The notes: generated by a model from the letters alone, not told the origin. A stretch of DNA of 64,000 nucleotides from Branchipolynoe longqiensis (GCA_030323885.1 CM059203.1:4030001-4094000); one strand, 5' to 3'. Shown: positions 21,030-31,559, counted from the stretch's first letter. A program made the numbers and translations.

Positions 21030-21990
21030 TCTGAACTGGAGGGGAGATGGGGAGGAGAGAGGGGGAGGGAGGTGGAAGGAATGAACTGGAGGAGAGAGGG
21101 GGAGGAGAGAGGGGGGAGGGAGGTGGAAGGAATGAACTGGAGGAGAGAGGGGGAGGAGAGAGGGGGGAGGGAGGTGGAAGGAGTGAACTGGAGGGGAGAG
21201 GGGAGGAGAGAGGGGGGAGGTGGAAGGAATGAACTGGAGGGGAGAGGGGGGAGAGAGGGGGGAGGGAGGGGAAGGAATGAACTGGAGGGGAGAGGGGGAG
21301 GAGAGAGAAAGGGAGGGAGGTGAAAGGAATGAACTGGAGGGGAGAGGGGAGAGAGAGGGGGGAGGTGGAAGGAATGAACTGGAGGGGAGAGGGGGAGGAG
21401 AGAGGGGGAGGGAGGGGAAGGAGTGAACTGGAGGGGAGAGGGGGAGAGAGAGAGGGAGGGAGGTGGAAGGAATGAACTGGAGGGGAGAGGGGGAGGAGGA
21501 GAGGGGGGAGGTGGAAGGAATGAACTGGAGGGGAGAGGGGGAGGAGAGAGGGGGGAGGTGGAAGGAATGAACTGGAGGGGAGAGGGGGGAGAGAGGGGGG
21601 GAGGTGGAAGGAATGAACTGGAGGGGAGAGGGGGGAGGAGAGAGATGAGGGAGGTAGAAGGAATGAAATGGAGGAGAGAGGCGGGGAGAGAGGGGGAGGT
21701 GGAAGGAATGAACTGGAGGGGAGAGGGGGAGGAGCGAGCTGGAAGGAATGAACTGGAGGGAGAGGGGAGGAGAGAGGGGAGAGGGAGGTGGAAGGAATGA
21801 AATGGAGGGGAGAGGGGGGGAGGGAGGTGGAGGAATGAACTGGAGGGGAGAGGGGGAGGAGAGAAGGGGGAGGGAGGTGGGAGGAGTGAACTGGAGGGGA
21901 GAGGGGGAGGAGAGAGGGGGGAGGGATGTGGAGGAATGAACTGGAGGTGAGAGGGGGAGGAGAGAGGGGGAGGGAGGTGGAAGGAATGAG
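21030..21990. repeat. Purine-rich minisatellite
   Basis: About 20 imperfect repeats of roughly 40-55 bp with the shared block GGAATGAACTGGAGGGGAGA followed by G/A-only sequence. One strand is almost pure purine, which favours triplex formation. Long proline/serine or glycine/arginine open frames (up to 362 aa) exist on both strands, but repeat composition explains them. Confidence 0.9.
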
Positions 21991-22163
21991 CTGCTGCTAT
22001 CTGCCCGTTCACCCACCAGCGAGTACCGGCCGCGTCCATGCGGGGTCGTAGGCTCTTCCTGATTGGTCAATGACAGACCACGTGCTCGGTCACGTGGCGT
22101 GTGAGCCATTTGACACTGCGCCAGAAGTAGTTGGTTAAAGCGGCGCCGTCATACCCCGCTACC

Positions 22164-22202
22164 CCGCTAGGTGGCGGGTCGATTGTCACGTGAACCGGAA
22201 GT
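22164..22202 (+). promoter_or_regulatory. CTCF-like motif followed by E-box/ETS composite
   Basis: CCGCTAGGTGGCGG (22164-22177) matches all 14 positions of CCRSYAGRKGGCRS. TCACGTGAACCGGAAGT (22186-22202) repeats the composite seen at 10204. The region is CpG-rich and promoter-like, but no coding exon was recognised downstream. Confidence 0.4.
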
Positions 22203-22770
22203 TGACGTATGGATCGGAAGTTGATGTGTGCCATCGCCTGTGTGCCATTCCCCCTCTTTTTTCCTCTCTACCCACTGCCATCACACATACACACATACAC
22301 ACACATACATAGATACATACACACAGGCACATATCTCAGTATTTTGTGTTGCGGTATGCAATGTCCGTACATATGTGAAGATATGGAATTCAAGGCTTTC
22401 AAACGCTGTTTTGTTTATAGGAATTCAAGACTATTTTCATGTGGATTTAAGGGGAAAAAATCAACGATGGTGAATGCCAATTTCAGACTAATTAAAATCA
22501 GTGTGGGTAGTTTAATGGAATTCAAGGCTTTTCAAGATTAATTACCCAAAATAGGTTATATTCAAGTTGTTCAAGGCCTTGAAATGGGGCAAATGAAGTT
22601 CAAGACTTTTCAAGCCCCGAGTGAACCCTGAGTATGTGTGCTTGATGTGTTTTTTTTTGGTTTTTTGGTTCTTTTTTGGTGGGTGGGGTGATGTGAATGG
22701 GGATTTGGGCCGTTTGGCGGGGGTGTTAGGGTTTGAGGCTTGAGTGATTAATGAATATTATTAACCTACT
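22203..22770. other. No gene recognised; CACATA repeat and TTCAAGGC blocks
   Basis: A short (ACACATAC)n run at about 22265-22325, then repeated TTCAAGRCTTTTCAAG blocks (about 22388-22615). The latter resemble termini of a DNA transposon family also seen at 24.6 and 25.3-25.44 kb. Confidence 0.4.
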
Positions 22771-22827
22771 TACTAATTCAATAGGACCCACATTCCTCTG
22801 CGGATGTACCAAGGACTAGCCAGATGT

Positions 22828-23690
22828 CATGAGATTCCATGAGGCCAGTTCTGGGTCAAGCGTAGCCACACCTCTCCAGTATACACTGATGCAGTTCGAA
22901 AGACCAAAGACCGGGTTGGATGCCGTAGCTGCTGCGGCAGTCTGCCGACAGGAAAAATTTGGTGTACGTTTGCCCCGATCAGAGCTCGATTTTCACTGCA
23001 GAAGCCCCGAGCACGCCTTCTCGCATTGGAGTGTATCGAGGTATCCAACCACACTAACTATGTTATATACAGTGATTCGTATTCTCTGCCTCCTGGCTGT
23101 TGCTGGACTGAAAACGAATCACCCTATTCTAGCAACGGTCATTTATAAAATGAACCAACTGACAACGGATGAGTATGACATCCACCTGTGCTGGGTGCCT
23201 GGCCATGCCAGCATACAAGGAAACGAACGAGCTGATCGGGCTGCGAAGAAGGCCCTGAACTGTGATCTTGAACCGTGTCTGATCCCTCACTCTGATCTGA
23301 AACCACTAATAGCCACCCACATAAAATCCAAATGGCAACATGAGTGCGATGAAAACATTAATAAACTTAAAGAATTTGAACCATCTGTGGGAAAGCCACC
23401 ACAGACTCATGCGGGAGGTAGGCGGGACCAAGCGGTCCTTAGCCGCTGCCGTATTGGCCACTCGTGGCTTACACATGCTTTTCTGCTCAAGGGGGAACCT
23501 CCCCCTGAATGTATTGGGTGTCAGTCCCCGCTGACACTCAAACACATTTGACTAAGTTGCGTTGATTTTTTGGCCCTACACCAACAGTTCTACACTGCAG
23601 ACAGTATGCATGACCTTTTTACTAAGGTAAAACAGGAAAACATTTCAGCCTTTTTGAGGGCAGCTGGACTGTACCACCTCATATAGTTTA
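22828..23690 (+). pseudogene. RNase H domain of a Jockey/I-type LINE, frameshifted
   Basis: The translated blocks fit an RNase H fold with its catalytic positions: YTD (about 22879-22890), a glutamate in FTAEA-type context (about 23000), YSDS (about 23060-23075) and the downstream GNERAD motif with WVPGHASIQGNE before it. The RNase H domain degrades RNA in RNA-DNA hybrids during target-primed reverse transcription. The blocks lie in different frames. A one-base shift follows YSDSYS, an in-frame TGA follows LKHI (about 23549), and the C-terminal block continues to a TAG near 23688. The continuous 240-codon frame at 22829-23551 is therefore not an intact protein. The reverse transcriptase and endonuclease parts are absent, so this is a 5'-truncated copy. 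Confidence 0.8.
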
Positions 23691-23914
23691 CTAAATAGAT
23701 TCTATCAATTATTAATAAAACTTTTCTTTTTCTATGGGAATTTGTTTCCCTTGACCACAAATATATGATTGTGAGCTTTCTAATTTAATGATTGTCTATT
23801 GGCACATAATTGATTGTCTGCTTTTACATGTAAAAGCGATGGTTTGAACAAAAAACAAACATTTGTCACCGACACGGTGTAAAGCAACCACCAATCAATC
23901 AATCAATCAATCAG
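23691..23914 (+). mobile_element. 3' UTR and (AATC)n tail of the LINE
   Basis: AT-rich sequence after the stop, then GGTTTGAACAAAAAACAAAC, CACCGACACGGTGTAAAGC and a CAATCAATCAATCAATC tail at about 23890-23914. The same 3' end occurs in reverse at 8532-9400, so this LINE has at least two copies here. Confidence 0.7.
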
Positions 23915-23924
23915 TTCAATCACA

Positions 23925-24093
23925 AAGGCGTGCTTGCCAAAACTAATTTTATGCTTACATTTCAAATAGCTCAAAAGTTAGCGTTTTAAAATAAAAGTTA
24001 CTTCAAATTAAAGTCAGGTAGATTATAATAATCAATTCGATATATTTATCTCAGAAAAATTTCAGAAACTCAAAACCATCGGACTATGCAACT
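23925..24093 (+). mobile_element. MITE1 3' half
   Basis: From GCGTGCTTGCCAAAAC to ...CGGACTATGCAACT, followed by TTAA. The 5' half is missing. An (AAT)n tract begins within a few bases of the end. Confidence 0.7.
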
Positions 24094-24102
24094 TTAATAA
24101 CA

Positions 24103-24108
24103 ATGATG

Positions 24109-24150
<42 letters not shown>

Positions 24151-24151
24151 C
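24103..24151. repeat. (AAT)n microsatellite
   Basis: About 15 ATA/AAT units directly after a MITE1 end. Confidence 0.95.
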
Positions 24152-24496
24152 GTCTGACACAGAAAATCATAACAATTTATATAAACACTGTCATAAAAAA
24201 AAGCACCTGCCCTTTTTTTCCCCCCACTGGTTGTTGGTCACAGCCGGGGTCAATAAGTGACAATGCCTGTCGATATGCCGTCCCCTTTATTGACTTTTCT
24301 GGGGCCTGGGACGGGTAAGACACTAGGGCAGGGGTCAAGGTCAAATGAAAGAGTAGACAGAGGTGAAGGTCATCATCAATTCTGATTTCAGCAGCAAACA
24401 CTCTAGGGAACCAGTGTTAAAAATAAAGCCTTCCTATTGGACACAAACTTGTATTCTGTCGCCTCTATAACAGACAATGTCTGCCACCAACCCCAC

Positions 24497-24510
24497 CCGC
24501 CCTCTGGCGG
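24497..24510 (-). promoter_or_regulatory. CTCF-like motif, minus strand
   Basis: On the minus strand this reads CCGCCAGAGGGCGG, matching all 14 positions of the CTCF core consensus. It faces the motif at 22164. Confidence 0.35.
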
Positions 24511-24589
24511 CAATGGAAGGGACTTGTGTTCTGGGTAGAACTTCAGAACTAATTGGATAATACAAAGTTCATATTCATTTTGACATATC

Positions 24590-25445
24590 TGATTCTAGGA
24601 CTTTCCAGGACGTTTCAATTAGGAATTCCAGGACGTTTTTAACAACTTTATTACATTAAAGTGATGTGAAACATGGCCATATTCATAGTCGATTCACTGT
24701 GTAAGATGTGAAATGTAAATATGCATACAAAATAACAATAAACATATGCGTAGTTTTATTATAAAAATCATCATCATCATCATCATGCTGTCAGTCGCAA
24801 TGCGACAAAGACTGCTTTCATTACTTAACCGCCACTTTGTGCGGTTGTACATTTAATAGAAGCTGCTTGCAAAGTGTTGAAGTGCTGCTGGCTTTTGCAA
24901 GTTACCAGCGGCACTCTCTCAGGGAGCAAATAGAGGTCTCACACTGGCAAGAACATGTCAAGACAGGCACAAACTATTTGTCCCTGCAGTGGCTGGTCGG
25001 GAGATGTTGGGAGTTCCATTCATCACCGCCCTTAATGCTACCACGATAACATGGTTTTCTGTTAGGGTTTGCTCCCTTGTCTTTGATTCTATCAAGAACC
25101 AGAACTTGTAACAACAGGGCAGTGGTTTACAACTTTGCAAGGCAGGGGCGTCAAACTCCCTGAGGTATTTTAGCACCTAAGGTATCCGAGGTACTGCATT
25201 ACCCGCATACCACAATAAAAATCAAGAGGCAGGAAAACAAACTTATGAAAATCAATTTAAATACAAAACATCACTGATTAAAATTTGAGCATTTTGGAAA
25301 ATATATGCTAAAATAATAACAATTGTATTCAAGATTTTCAATTTTCCAGGATCTTTAGACAAATTCCAGGACTTTCCAGGCTTGAAATCCTGAATGATGA
25401 AATTCAATGACTTTCCAGGTTTTCAAGGACCTGTATAAACTCAGT
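24590..25445. mobile_element. DNA-transposon-like ends enclosing repeat U1
   Basis: CTAGGACTTTCCAGGACGTT at about 24595 and a dense CAGGACTTTCCAGG ... TTTTCAAGGACCTGTATAAAC block at about 25324-25442 resemble termini of a widespread DNA-transposon family (from memory). Between them lies U1 and AT-rich DNA. Whether the two ends belong to one element is not proven. Confidence 0.35.
24838..25185 (+). repeat. Unclassified dispersed repeat U1, copy 1
   Basis: It shares blocks with 29443-29832 in reverse, including GCTGGCTTTTGCAAGT, ATGTCAAGACAGGC, TTGTCCCTGCAGT, TTAGGGTTTGCT and CCCTGAGGTATT. The order is conserved over about 350 bp. Neither copy has a long open frame. Confidence 0.6.
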
Positions 25446-25494
25446 GATGATGACCAATGCACAGAAGTCAGCACACAAACTATGTGAACATTGT

Positions 25495-26180
25495 CTTGAA
25501 TGAGTGAGGTCGCTCATTTGGTGTCATTGCTGGACATGGCAGGCTCAAGGCCGAAGCCTCCCCCCCTGCCACTACTGTGGTGGTGGGTGGGGGGGTGAGT
25601 GATGTTGGGGAGGAGGTGGGGGGGGGAGGGGGGAAGCCATCTTCCCCCCTCCAGCCTATATAACAACTCCTGCCAGCCATCACGGCCAGGCACTATCCTG
25701 GTGTCTTCTGGAGCCACCGAAGCTGGTCAGTCTTCTCCAAACGCCCGCACTGACCACTTCCCACCTCCAATATAAATCAATTAATTCCTCAGAAAATCAA
25801 CAAAACCAAAAACCAATCAAGCATTTAAACTAAAAAGTAAAAAATACCATCTAATGAGCGACTGACACCCGCGCAGTTCACAGATCACACCTACTTAAAT
25901 GTCACATTTCTGATGATTTACCCTCTACTGTTATCTCATATTTTTATCATTAACTATTGCTATTGTACTTTAACGTAATTGATTACTCGTTTGTTAAATC
26001 GTTCACATGACTCATATGCCCTCATCACATTTCATTTTCCCAATATATCGGGGCCTTCGCTCGTTCGCTTCTTGCCCGATGATACACAGTCAATGTACAT
26101 GCCGCCGGGCGGGCAGCGCCCGAATAAAAGCCTTGATTAACCCACTCATGCCTCTGAGTCAGCTGTGTCTGTGAGCAATG
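25495..26180 (+). mobile_element. Putative solo LTR, family L1, copy 2
   Basis: Colinear with 6506-7045, including TATATAA (about 25660) and AATAAA (about 26123). An extra ~150 bp (about 25771-25920, AT-rich) interrupts it after CACTTCCCACCTCCAAT. The two copies differ by few substitutions elsewhere. Confidence 0.6.
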
Positions 26181-26203
26181 GAATAGAAATGCCAAATTTA
26201 ATA

Positions 26204-26529
26204 CCAGGCGTGGTAGTATCAGTAGAGCGCATGCCTCACATGCGGGAGAATGGGAGTTTGATTCACAGTCGAGTCAAACCAGTGACTTGCACAATTTATA
26301 CTTGTCTCTCTCTAGCTTGGTTTTCGGCATTAATAATATAGGGCAAGTACTGGTTAGCTCAGTGTTGGATAATGTCACTAAGTGAGATATCAGGTCATGG
26401 TGCTGGCGGCCTGATATCCCAGCAGGGCAGCCCAATAAAGTCTCCATCAGTGTGCACTGTCACAAGTCGGTACCCGTCTCCATATGACCTTAGATGTTGC
26501 TAGGACGTAACAATTCCAGCAACCAACAA
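26204..26529 (+). mobile_element. SINE-A body with variant tRNA head, full-length
   Basis: The head GGCGTGGTAGTATCAGTAG... has a weak A box and B-like GAGTTTGATTC. The SINE-A body and a CCAGCAACCAACAAC tail follow. A 12-bp target-site duplication CCAAATTTRATA lies at 26192-26203 and 26530-26541. Confidence 0.8.
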
Positions 26530-26668
26530 CCAAATTTGATAACACATTTTCAGAAATACACAGTGTTTCCATTCAGAGTCAGCTTTAAAGGATTGCGGTG
26601 AAACAAGGTCCTGTCGCCACATTTGTATTTACATCTTCCTTGTTTTCTTCATCATGTCTTCAGAAGAT

Positions 26669-27003
26669 TGTTTTAATTTAACAACGCCTCTAGAGAACAT
26701 TGATTTTTTATCATCGGCTATTGGACATAAAATATTTGGTCATTCTGACACATTTCTTTAGAGGAAACCTGCTGCCGCCATATAGGCTACTCTTTCCGAT
26801 AAGCAGCAGCAATGGGTCTTTTATATGTACTTTCCCACAGACAGGACAGCACACACCACAGCTTTTGATGAACCAGTTGTGGACCACTGGTTGGAGGGGA
26901 AAATAGCCCAAACTGCAAATGGGTCCACTGAGCAGGATCGGTAAGATGACCAACACCGTCACAGGCGGATACTCTACCGCCTGATCTACGTCACGCTCCC
27001 TTT
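26669..27003 (-). mobile_element. SINE resembling a widespread molluscan family
   Basis: On the minus strand a tRNA-like head (GACGTAGATCAGGCGGTAGAG) leads into a body whose complement contains AGGCTACTCTTTCCGAT, TTTTATATGTACTTTCCCACA and ACAGACAGGACAGCACA. The end near 26670 is ACAACGCCTC/TTTAATTTAAC. From memory this matches a SINE abundant in molluscs, which is the main basis for the guess about the organism. Confidence 0.55.
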
Positions 27004-27065
27004 ATTCATGTCTTCAGTCTTGATCATAGTTCACAACAAATAGGGATAATATGTATGATCCAGCA

Positions 27066-27128
27066 GCCCTAGCCCTAGCCCTAGACCTAGCCCTAGCCCT
27101 AACCCTAACCCTAACCCTAACCCTAACC
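27066..27128 (-). repeat. Interstitial telomere-like repeat
   Basis: About ten hexamers: CCCTAG variants on the left, then five CCCTAA units on the right (TTAGGG on the minus strand). Sequence continues on both sides, so it is not a chromosome end. Confidence 0.9.
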
Positions 27129-27521
27129 AAGATGGCCTGTCACATGACCAGATCCTCCAATCAACAGTGAACATCCCCATATCTACCAATGAACAGCAAG
27201 CATGCTTGTAACCATGCCTTTGTTGTTTTGGCCTCATTGCCCTGTTGTGTCTGGGTGTGCAGTGATCTGTATCTAACGGTTGGGGGGAAGGGGTTGTGAG
27301 TGGAGCTGCTAAGGCCCTATCACACTAACAGTAGTGCCCCTCTCACACTATCTATCGGATACACAATGTCTATTTAATCTCAGTAAAGGATCACCAACAC
27401 TACACAATACCAGATGCATTTGGTCACATTACATCATTTACCCTTTATATAACATTTGTAATCCCTTATAGACCAGTGCACATCTCCCACCAATGTATAA
27501 TTATCGGAATATTTTACACAA

Positions 27522-27760
27522 TGACAAAGATTTATACATGTCGCTTCCTAGCCAGGCACTCATCATTATTAGGATAGGGCTGGTTGGTTCAGTGTCAGGA
27601 TAATGTGACTGAGTAGGATATCAGGTCATCTGGTGATCTGGTATCCCAGTTGGGCAACACTATAAAGTCACCATGAGTGTGCACTGTCACTAGTCGGTAT
27701 CCGTCCTGATATGACCTTAGATGTTGCCGGGACGTAAAACTCCAATAATCAACCAAACGC
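27522..27760 (+). mobile_element. SINE-A, 5'-truncated
   Basis: Begins inside the body (TTTATACATGTCGCTTCC) and runs to the AAACTCCAATAATCAACC tail. There is a small deletion in the middle block. Confidence 0.7.
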
Positions 27761-27895
27761 ACTGGTGGTCACTTTCTTATTCTTTTTTTTTTTTACAGTG
27801 TGGTTCAATAATCATTGCATTAAATGATACCTCTACACAAACTTAGCACTTGCTTCCGGAGTTGACCTGCAACCCAAGTTTGAGCTGACTGCGCA

Positions 27896-28280
27896 CAAAG
27901 ACCCTATAACACTAAGACGGCTCACTCAGCCTGTACTGTGTAATCAAAATGATCAAACCCACCACTTGGTGCGCTGGCTGTTCTCTTGGTTAAACAGGTG
28001 CTGTATTATATGTATAAATGTATATATGACATGTGAAAGATGTGTGATGATGGCGATGAAGATGACGATGCTGATGAGATGTGTAAATGTTCAAAGCAAT
28101 TTACTATTGATGTGTATTCATACTTATCCTATCTCAATGTATAATATAATTGATATGTTTACATGTGAAACACCAACCAGCAGCTGGGTTGATCAAACCC
28201 ACCACAAGGTGGCACTGCGAAATGTACATTACCATGGAAGAGATAGGGAGTGAGCCATCTTAGTATTATAGGGTCTTTGC
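27896..28280. mobile_element. Inverted-repeat element, AAAGACCCTATAA termini
   Basis: Termini CAAAGACCCTATAACACTAA / complement of TTAGTATTATAGGGTCTTTG, with a subterminal GGCTCACTC on both sides. GATCAAACCCACCAC occurs twice inside (about 27951 and 28191). No coding capacity. Confidence 0.65.
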
Positions 28281-28848
28281 TGTGCATGCCCCATCCAGTG
28301 GCCTAGTTAGGGATTTTCAGGTGGTACACAGATGGAATAAAGCGCTATTGGAATAAAATGCGATGGAATGAAATGCTATAAATATCATATATTCTTATAT
28401 TATTATTACATTACATAAGGAACACAAGACAGGAAGTTGGATCGAGCCAATAACTCTGGCTGGCCCCCTAAAAAGACCTACCGCATACTTTATTGAGCAA
28501 AAATAAGAGGGGGATTGGGACAGAAGGAGGTGTGAGTAGGAGGCCACGCTGGAGGAAAGGCGGGGAGTAGGGCTGCTTGGAGCAGCTACCTGCCCTCCAG
28601 GCCGCACACCACCACCAGCTCCACTACCCAACACACTAAAGTTATACAATTTGTCAAGGTGTTGGGGGAAGACAATAGAGAACAGGATAATTACAGGATA
28701 ATTACATTGCATGAATAATATACGCATAAGAGTTTATACATAACATAAGTATATTTGCAATCTGAGATGGTGCTTACTTTACACACATATACATACACAC
28801 ACATATATAGATATATATACACACATACATATTATATATATATTTGTG
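28281..28848. other. No gene recognised
   Basis: Includes a GGAATAAA/GGAATGAAA run (28335-28375), moderately GC-rich sequence to 28640, and a short CACATA/TATA microsatellite at 28770-28845. Confidence 0.4.
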
Positions 28849-28849
28849 G

Positions 28850-29120
28850 TGTTCTGTGTGGCGGAGTGGTTAGAGTGTCTGACTTTTTTCTAGGTCAGAC
28901 TCATAATCTGAAGGTTGGTGGTTCTTCCAGTGCCCCACTCTGCAATTTGGATTTCCACCGCTGTGTATAACTTACAAGCATCATCAAAGGCCAGTTGCTC
29001 TCATACCATGTCTGTGTGGTGTGGGAGGTTAAAAATCCCTTGGGTCGGTAAAAGTGTAGGCTCGGGCTTTCTATCGACAGTCTATTCAGGCTTATCCATA
29101 ATAGGCAGTATAAATCTTTA
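28850..29120 (+). mobile_element. SINE-B copy 2
   Basis: The A box TGGCGGAGTGG is intact. The B box is damaged (GGTTCTTCCAG) and a short deletion affects the 3' part. Body blocks match copies at 13.3 and 37.4 kb. Confidence 0.75.
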
Positions 29121-29440
29121 AAAAAAATAATATATGTATAATAATATAAATATATATAAATATATATATATAACCTACACTCCCCAGCCCTCCTCCCCCA
29201 TCATTGTCTGCCTTCCTTACTCTGCTGCTTACATTATAAATTATATATCTGTACTATATATTTAATATAATATATTTATAATACTATATAATATTCCTTT
29301 TATAATAAATATATCAATAATATATAATATATATATCATATTATATAATATACATATAATATATATATCTACACCATAAAGTATGCATATATAAAATAAC
29401 ATAGACTTAAAACTGATATCTATAATTTGCATGCAGGTTA
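29121..29440. other. AT-rich microsatellite-like DNA
   Basis: TATA-rich simple sequence without a clear unit. A similar block lies at about 30185-30325. Confidence 0.6.
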
Positions 29441-29442
29441 AT

Positions 29443-29832
29443 GCAGGTTATAGTAATACCTCAGGGAAAGGTATAACGGCCTCACTGGCCCTGCCCAGAG
29501 TGTTGTAATACACATGCCTTTGTAGGATACACGTTCTTGAACGATAACGTAAGGCTAAGGATGCAGCAAACCCTAAGACAGGATTAAAAACCTTGTCACT
29601 GTGGCGAGCGATTAAGCCATAGAGCGCGGTTCGATGTATGGAACTGCCCAACATCATCACCGACCCAGGGCAACTGCAGGGACAAATCGTCTTGCGCCTG
29701 TCTTGACATTGGTCTCTTGCCGGTGTGAAGGCCTCTAATTTGACTCTCTCGAGAGAGTGTCCGCTAAGGTTACTTGCAAAAGCCAGCTAGGCTACTTCAA
29801 CACCTCTGCAGGCAGCTTTCATGAAATGTGAG
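29443..29832 (-). repeat. Unclassified dispersed repeat U1, copy 2
   Basis: Reverse-oriented relative of 24838-25185 with the same block order. An insertion of about 25 bp containing a CTCTCGAGAG palindrome distinguishes it. Confidence 0.6.
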
Positions 29833-30070
29833 AAAATACTCGAACGGTACTGGGGCCTGCCCTCTATGGTAAGTATCTTGTGATCAAAAAGTCTCTCCGG
29901 TGGGAACATGGACACCTCATGAGGATGTCTTCAGACAGGCTACCAAAGCAGCATTCCTCGTATTCTCATACTTGTCTTTCCTGGTTTCAGAAAGAGGAAG
30001 TGGCTCACCTCTGGTCACCGGTTCAAGTGATTCCTATCAAGAGAAACCTGAAGCTGAAGTTGACTATTAA
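29833..30070 (+). other. Candidate exon-intron-terminal exon
   Basis: A strong 5' splice donor (ATG|GTAAGT at 29869) and a pyrimidine-rich acceptor (TTTCCTGGTTTCAG ending 29990) define a 122-bp candidate intron. Splicing joins ...LGPALY in phase to ERGSGSPLVTGSSDSYQEK..., with an acidic C-terminus EVDY and a TAA at 30068-30070. The upstream part runs into repeat U1 and an in-frame stop at about 29829, so only about 36 codons can be read. No family was recognised. This could be chance or part of a mobile element. Confidence 0.2.
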
Positions 30071-30339
30071 ATGAACCCGACTCATGGACGCATACTCCGC
30101 CACAGCAGAGAGCTAAATGGAGAGCCGGTCCGTCAAGTAATGAAAAGCACGTCTTTTGTTGCATCACCGAACCGACTTGATGATGACGGTGAATTATATA
30201 ATAGATATACATTTGTTATATAATATACTATAATTATATACATTAGATAACTATGGATACTATACTGAATATATATATACTATAATACATATACTAATAT
30301 AATATAATAGATATATATATATAGAGTTCCACCTGGTTA

Positions 30340-31470
30340 TCCCCTGCCCTCCTACCTCCGGCCTCGCCTCCCCCATCTCCCCCACCCTCAATCCTCCACC
30401 TCCACCCCCATCCCGCCACCCCCCACACGCCCACCCCTCACCCCACCCCGCCCTCTGCCAGACATATCGACAACGTACAGGCCAGGGACCATCCCCGTAA
30501 CACTGATGTTTGCTCGACTATTAACTTGACAGCTGCGGCCGGATGTGGGCGTGGCCTCAGTCCGACGTGCACCGAGCCAGGCTGAAGGGACCCGACTCAT
30601 CACGCCGCCCAGCGGGGGACATTCATCTCACGTGTGAAAGAATTTACACGTCACGTGTGACGGGAATCCCTCTCTCCCATGTCTCACATTGCTGATCGGT
30701 CGCAGGCGCATGGCGAGGGGGTCTCATTAACAGGCAGGTCTGGTTGTTGGACGGGGGAGTTCAGGTAGTGTGCAGTGGAGAGGGGGAATTGGTAGTGCGG
30801 AGGCGGGCCCTGGGGAAGTGGTTAAGGGAAGCGAGGGCGTGGGAAGGGGGATGGGGGCCTAGGAGGGGAAGGCCAAGGGGAAGGGGAATGAGGGAACTGA
30901 GGAGGATGGGGGAGGCGGAGAGGAGAGGGGGAAATGGAATGGGAAAGGGTGAGGTGCAAGGGAGAAGGGCGAGGGGAAGAGGGGAATGGGAGGAGTGGTG
31001 GAAGGTGAGAAGGGGTGGATAGTGACGTGGAAGAGGGAAGGAAGAGGGTTTTGATGGCAAGGGAAGGAGGGGGTTGAGATAGGCGGTGGGGAGAACAGGG
31101 TAAATAGGAACGGGGTGGAAACTGGAGATAATGGGGTATGGTGGGAGGAGGGGAAAATGTTTACAGGGAAATGGGGTAGGTGGGAGGGGGTCGGAGGAAC
31201 TGGAGTAAGGTGGGAGGAGATGGGATTAGCATGAGGAAGTGGGTTGGCAAGGGAATGAGTAGATGGAAGTGTGGGAAAAGCAGGTGAAGGAGAGGTAGTG
31301 GAGGGAGGGAGAGGACCGGAGGAGGTGGGAGAGGGGGCTGGGAAGGGAAGGGGAGGAAAAGGGGAGGGAGGAGTGAAAGGAGGTAGGAAGGGAGGGGTGG
31401 AGTGTAGGTAGGTAGGTAGGGGAGGGGTGTAGGAGAGGGAGGGGGGGGGGGGAGGAGGTGGCTGTGTGTC
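30340..31470. repeat. Purine/pyrimidine-skewed block
   Basis: Pyrimidine-rich from 30340 to 30460, GC-rich mixed sequence to about 30740, then strongly purine-rich (GGGGAAGG-type) to about 31470 without a clear tandem period. The arginine- or proline-rich open frames are compositional. Confidence 0.6.
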
Positions 31471-31559
31471 GGTTCGTTGCTGTGATGCTGCTTTCTTCTT
31501 CGTGCTTTGATGTCGTCGGGCTGTGTTATTATGTCGTTTCTGCCTTGTTCATGTGATTC

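Noticed and set aside
20999..22109. Pro/Ser-rich open frames of 346 and 362 codons, minus strand
   Set aside because: They are overlapping frames through the same minisatellite and follow base composition, with no domain.
22829..23551. Intact RNase H gene of 240 codons
   Set aside because: The conserved RNase H blocks are spread over more than one frame and followed by an in-frame stop, so the continuous frame is partly accidental.
27066..27128. Chromosome end
   Set aside because: Only about 60 bp of telomere-like repeat, with ordinary sequence continuing on both sides.
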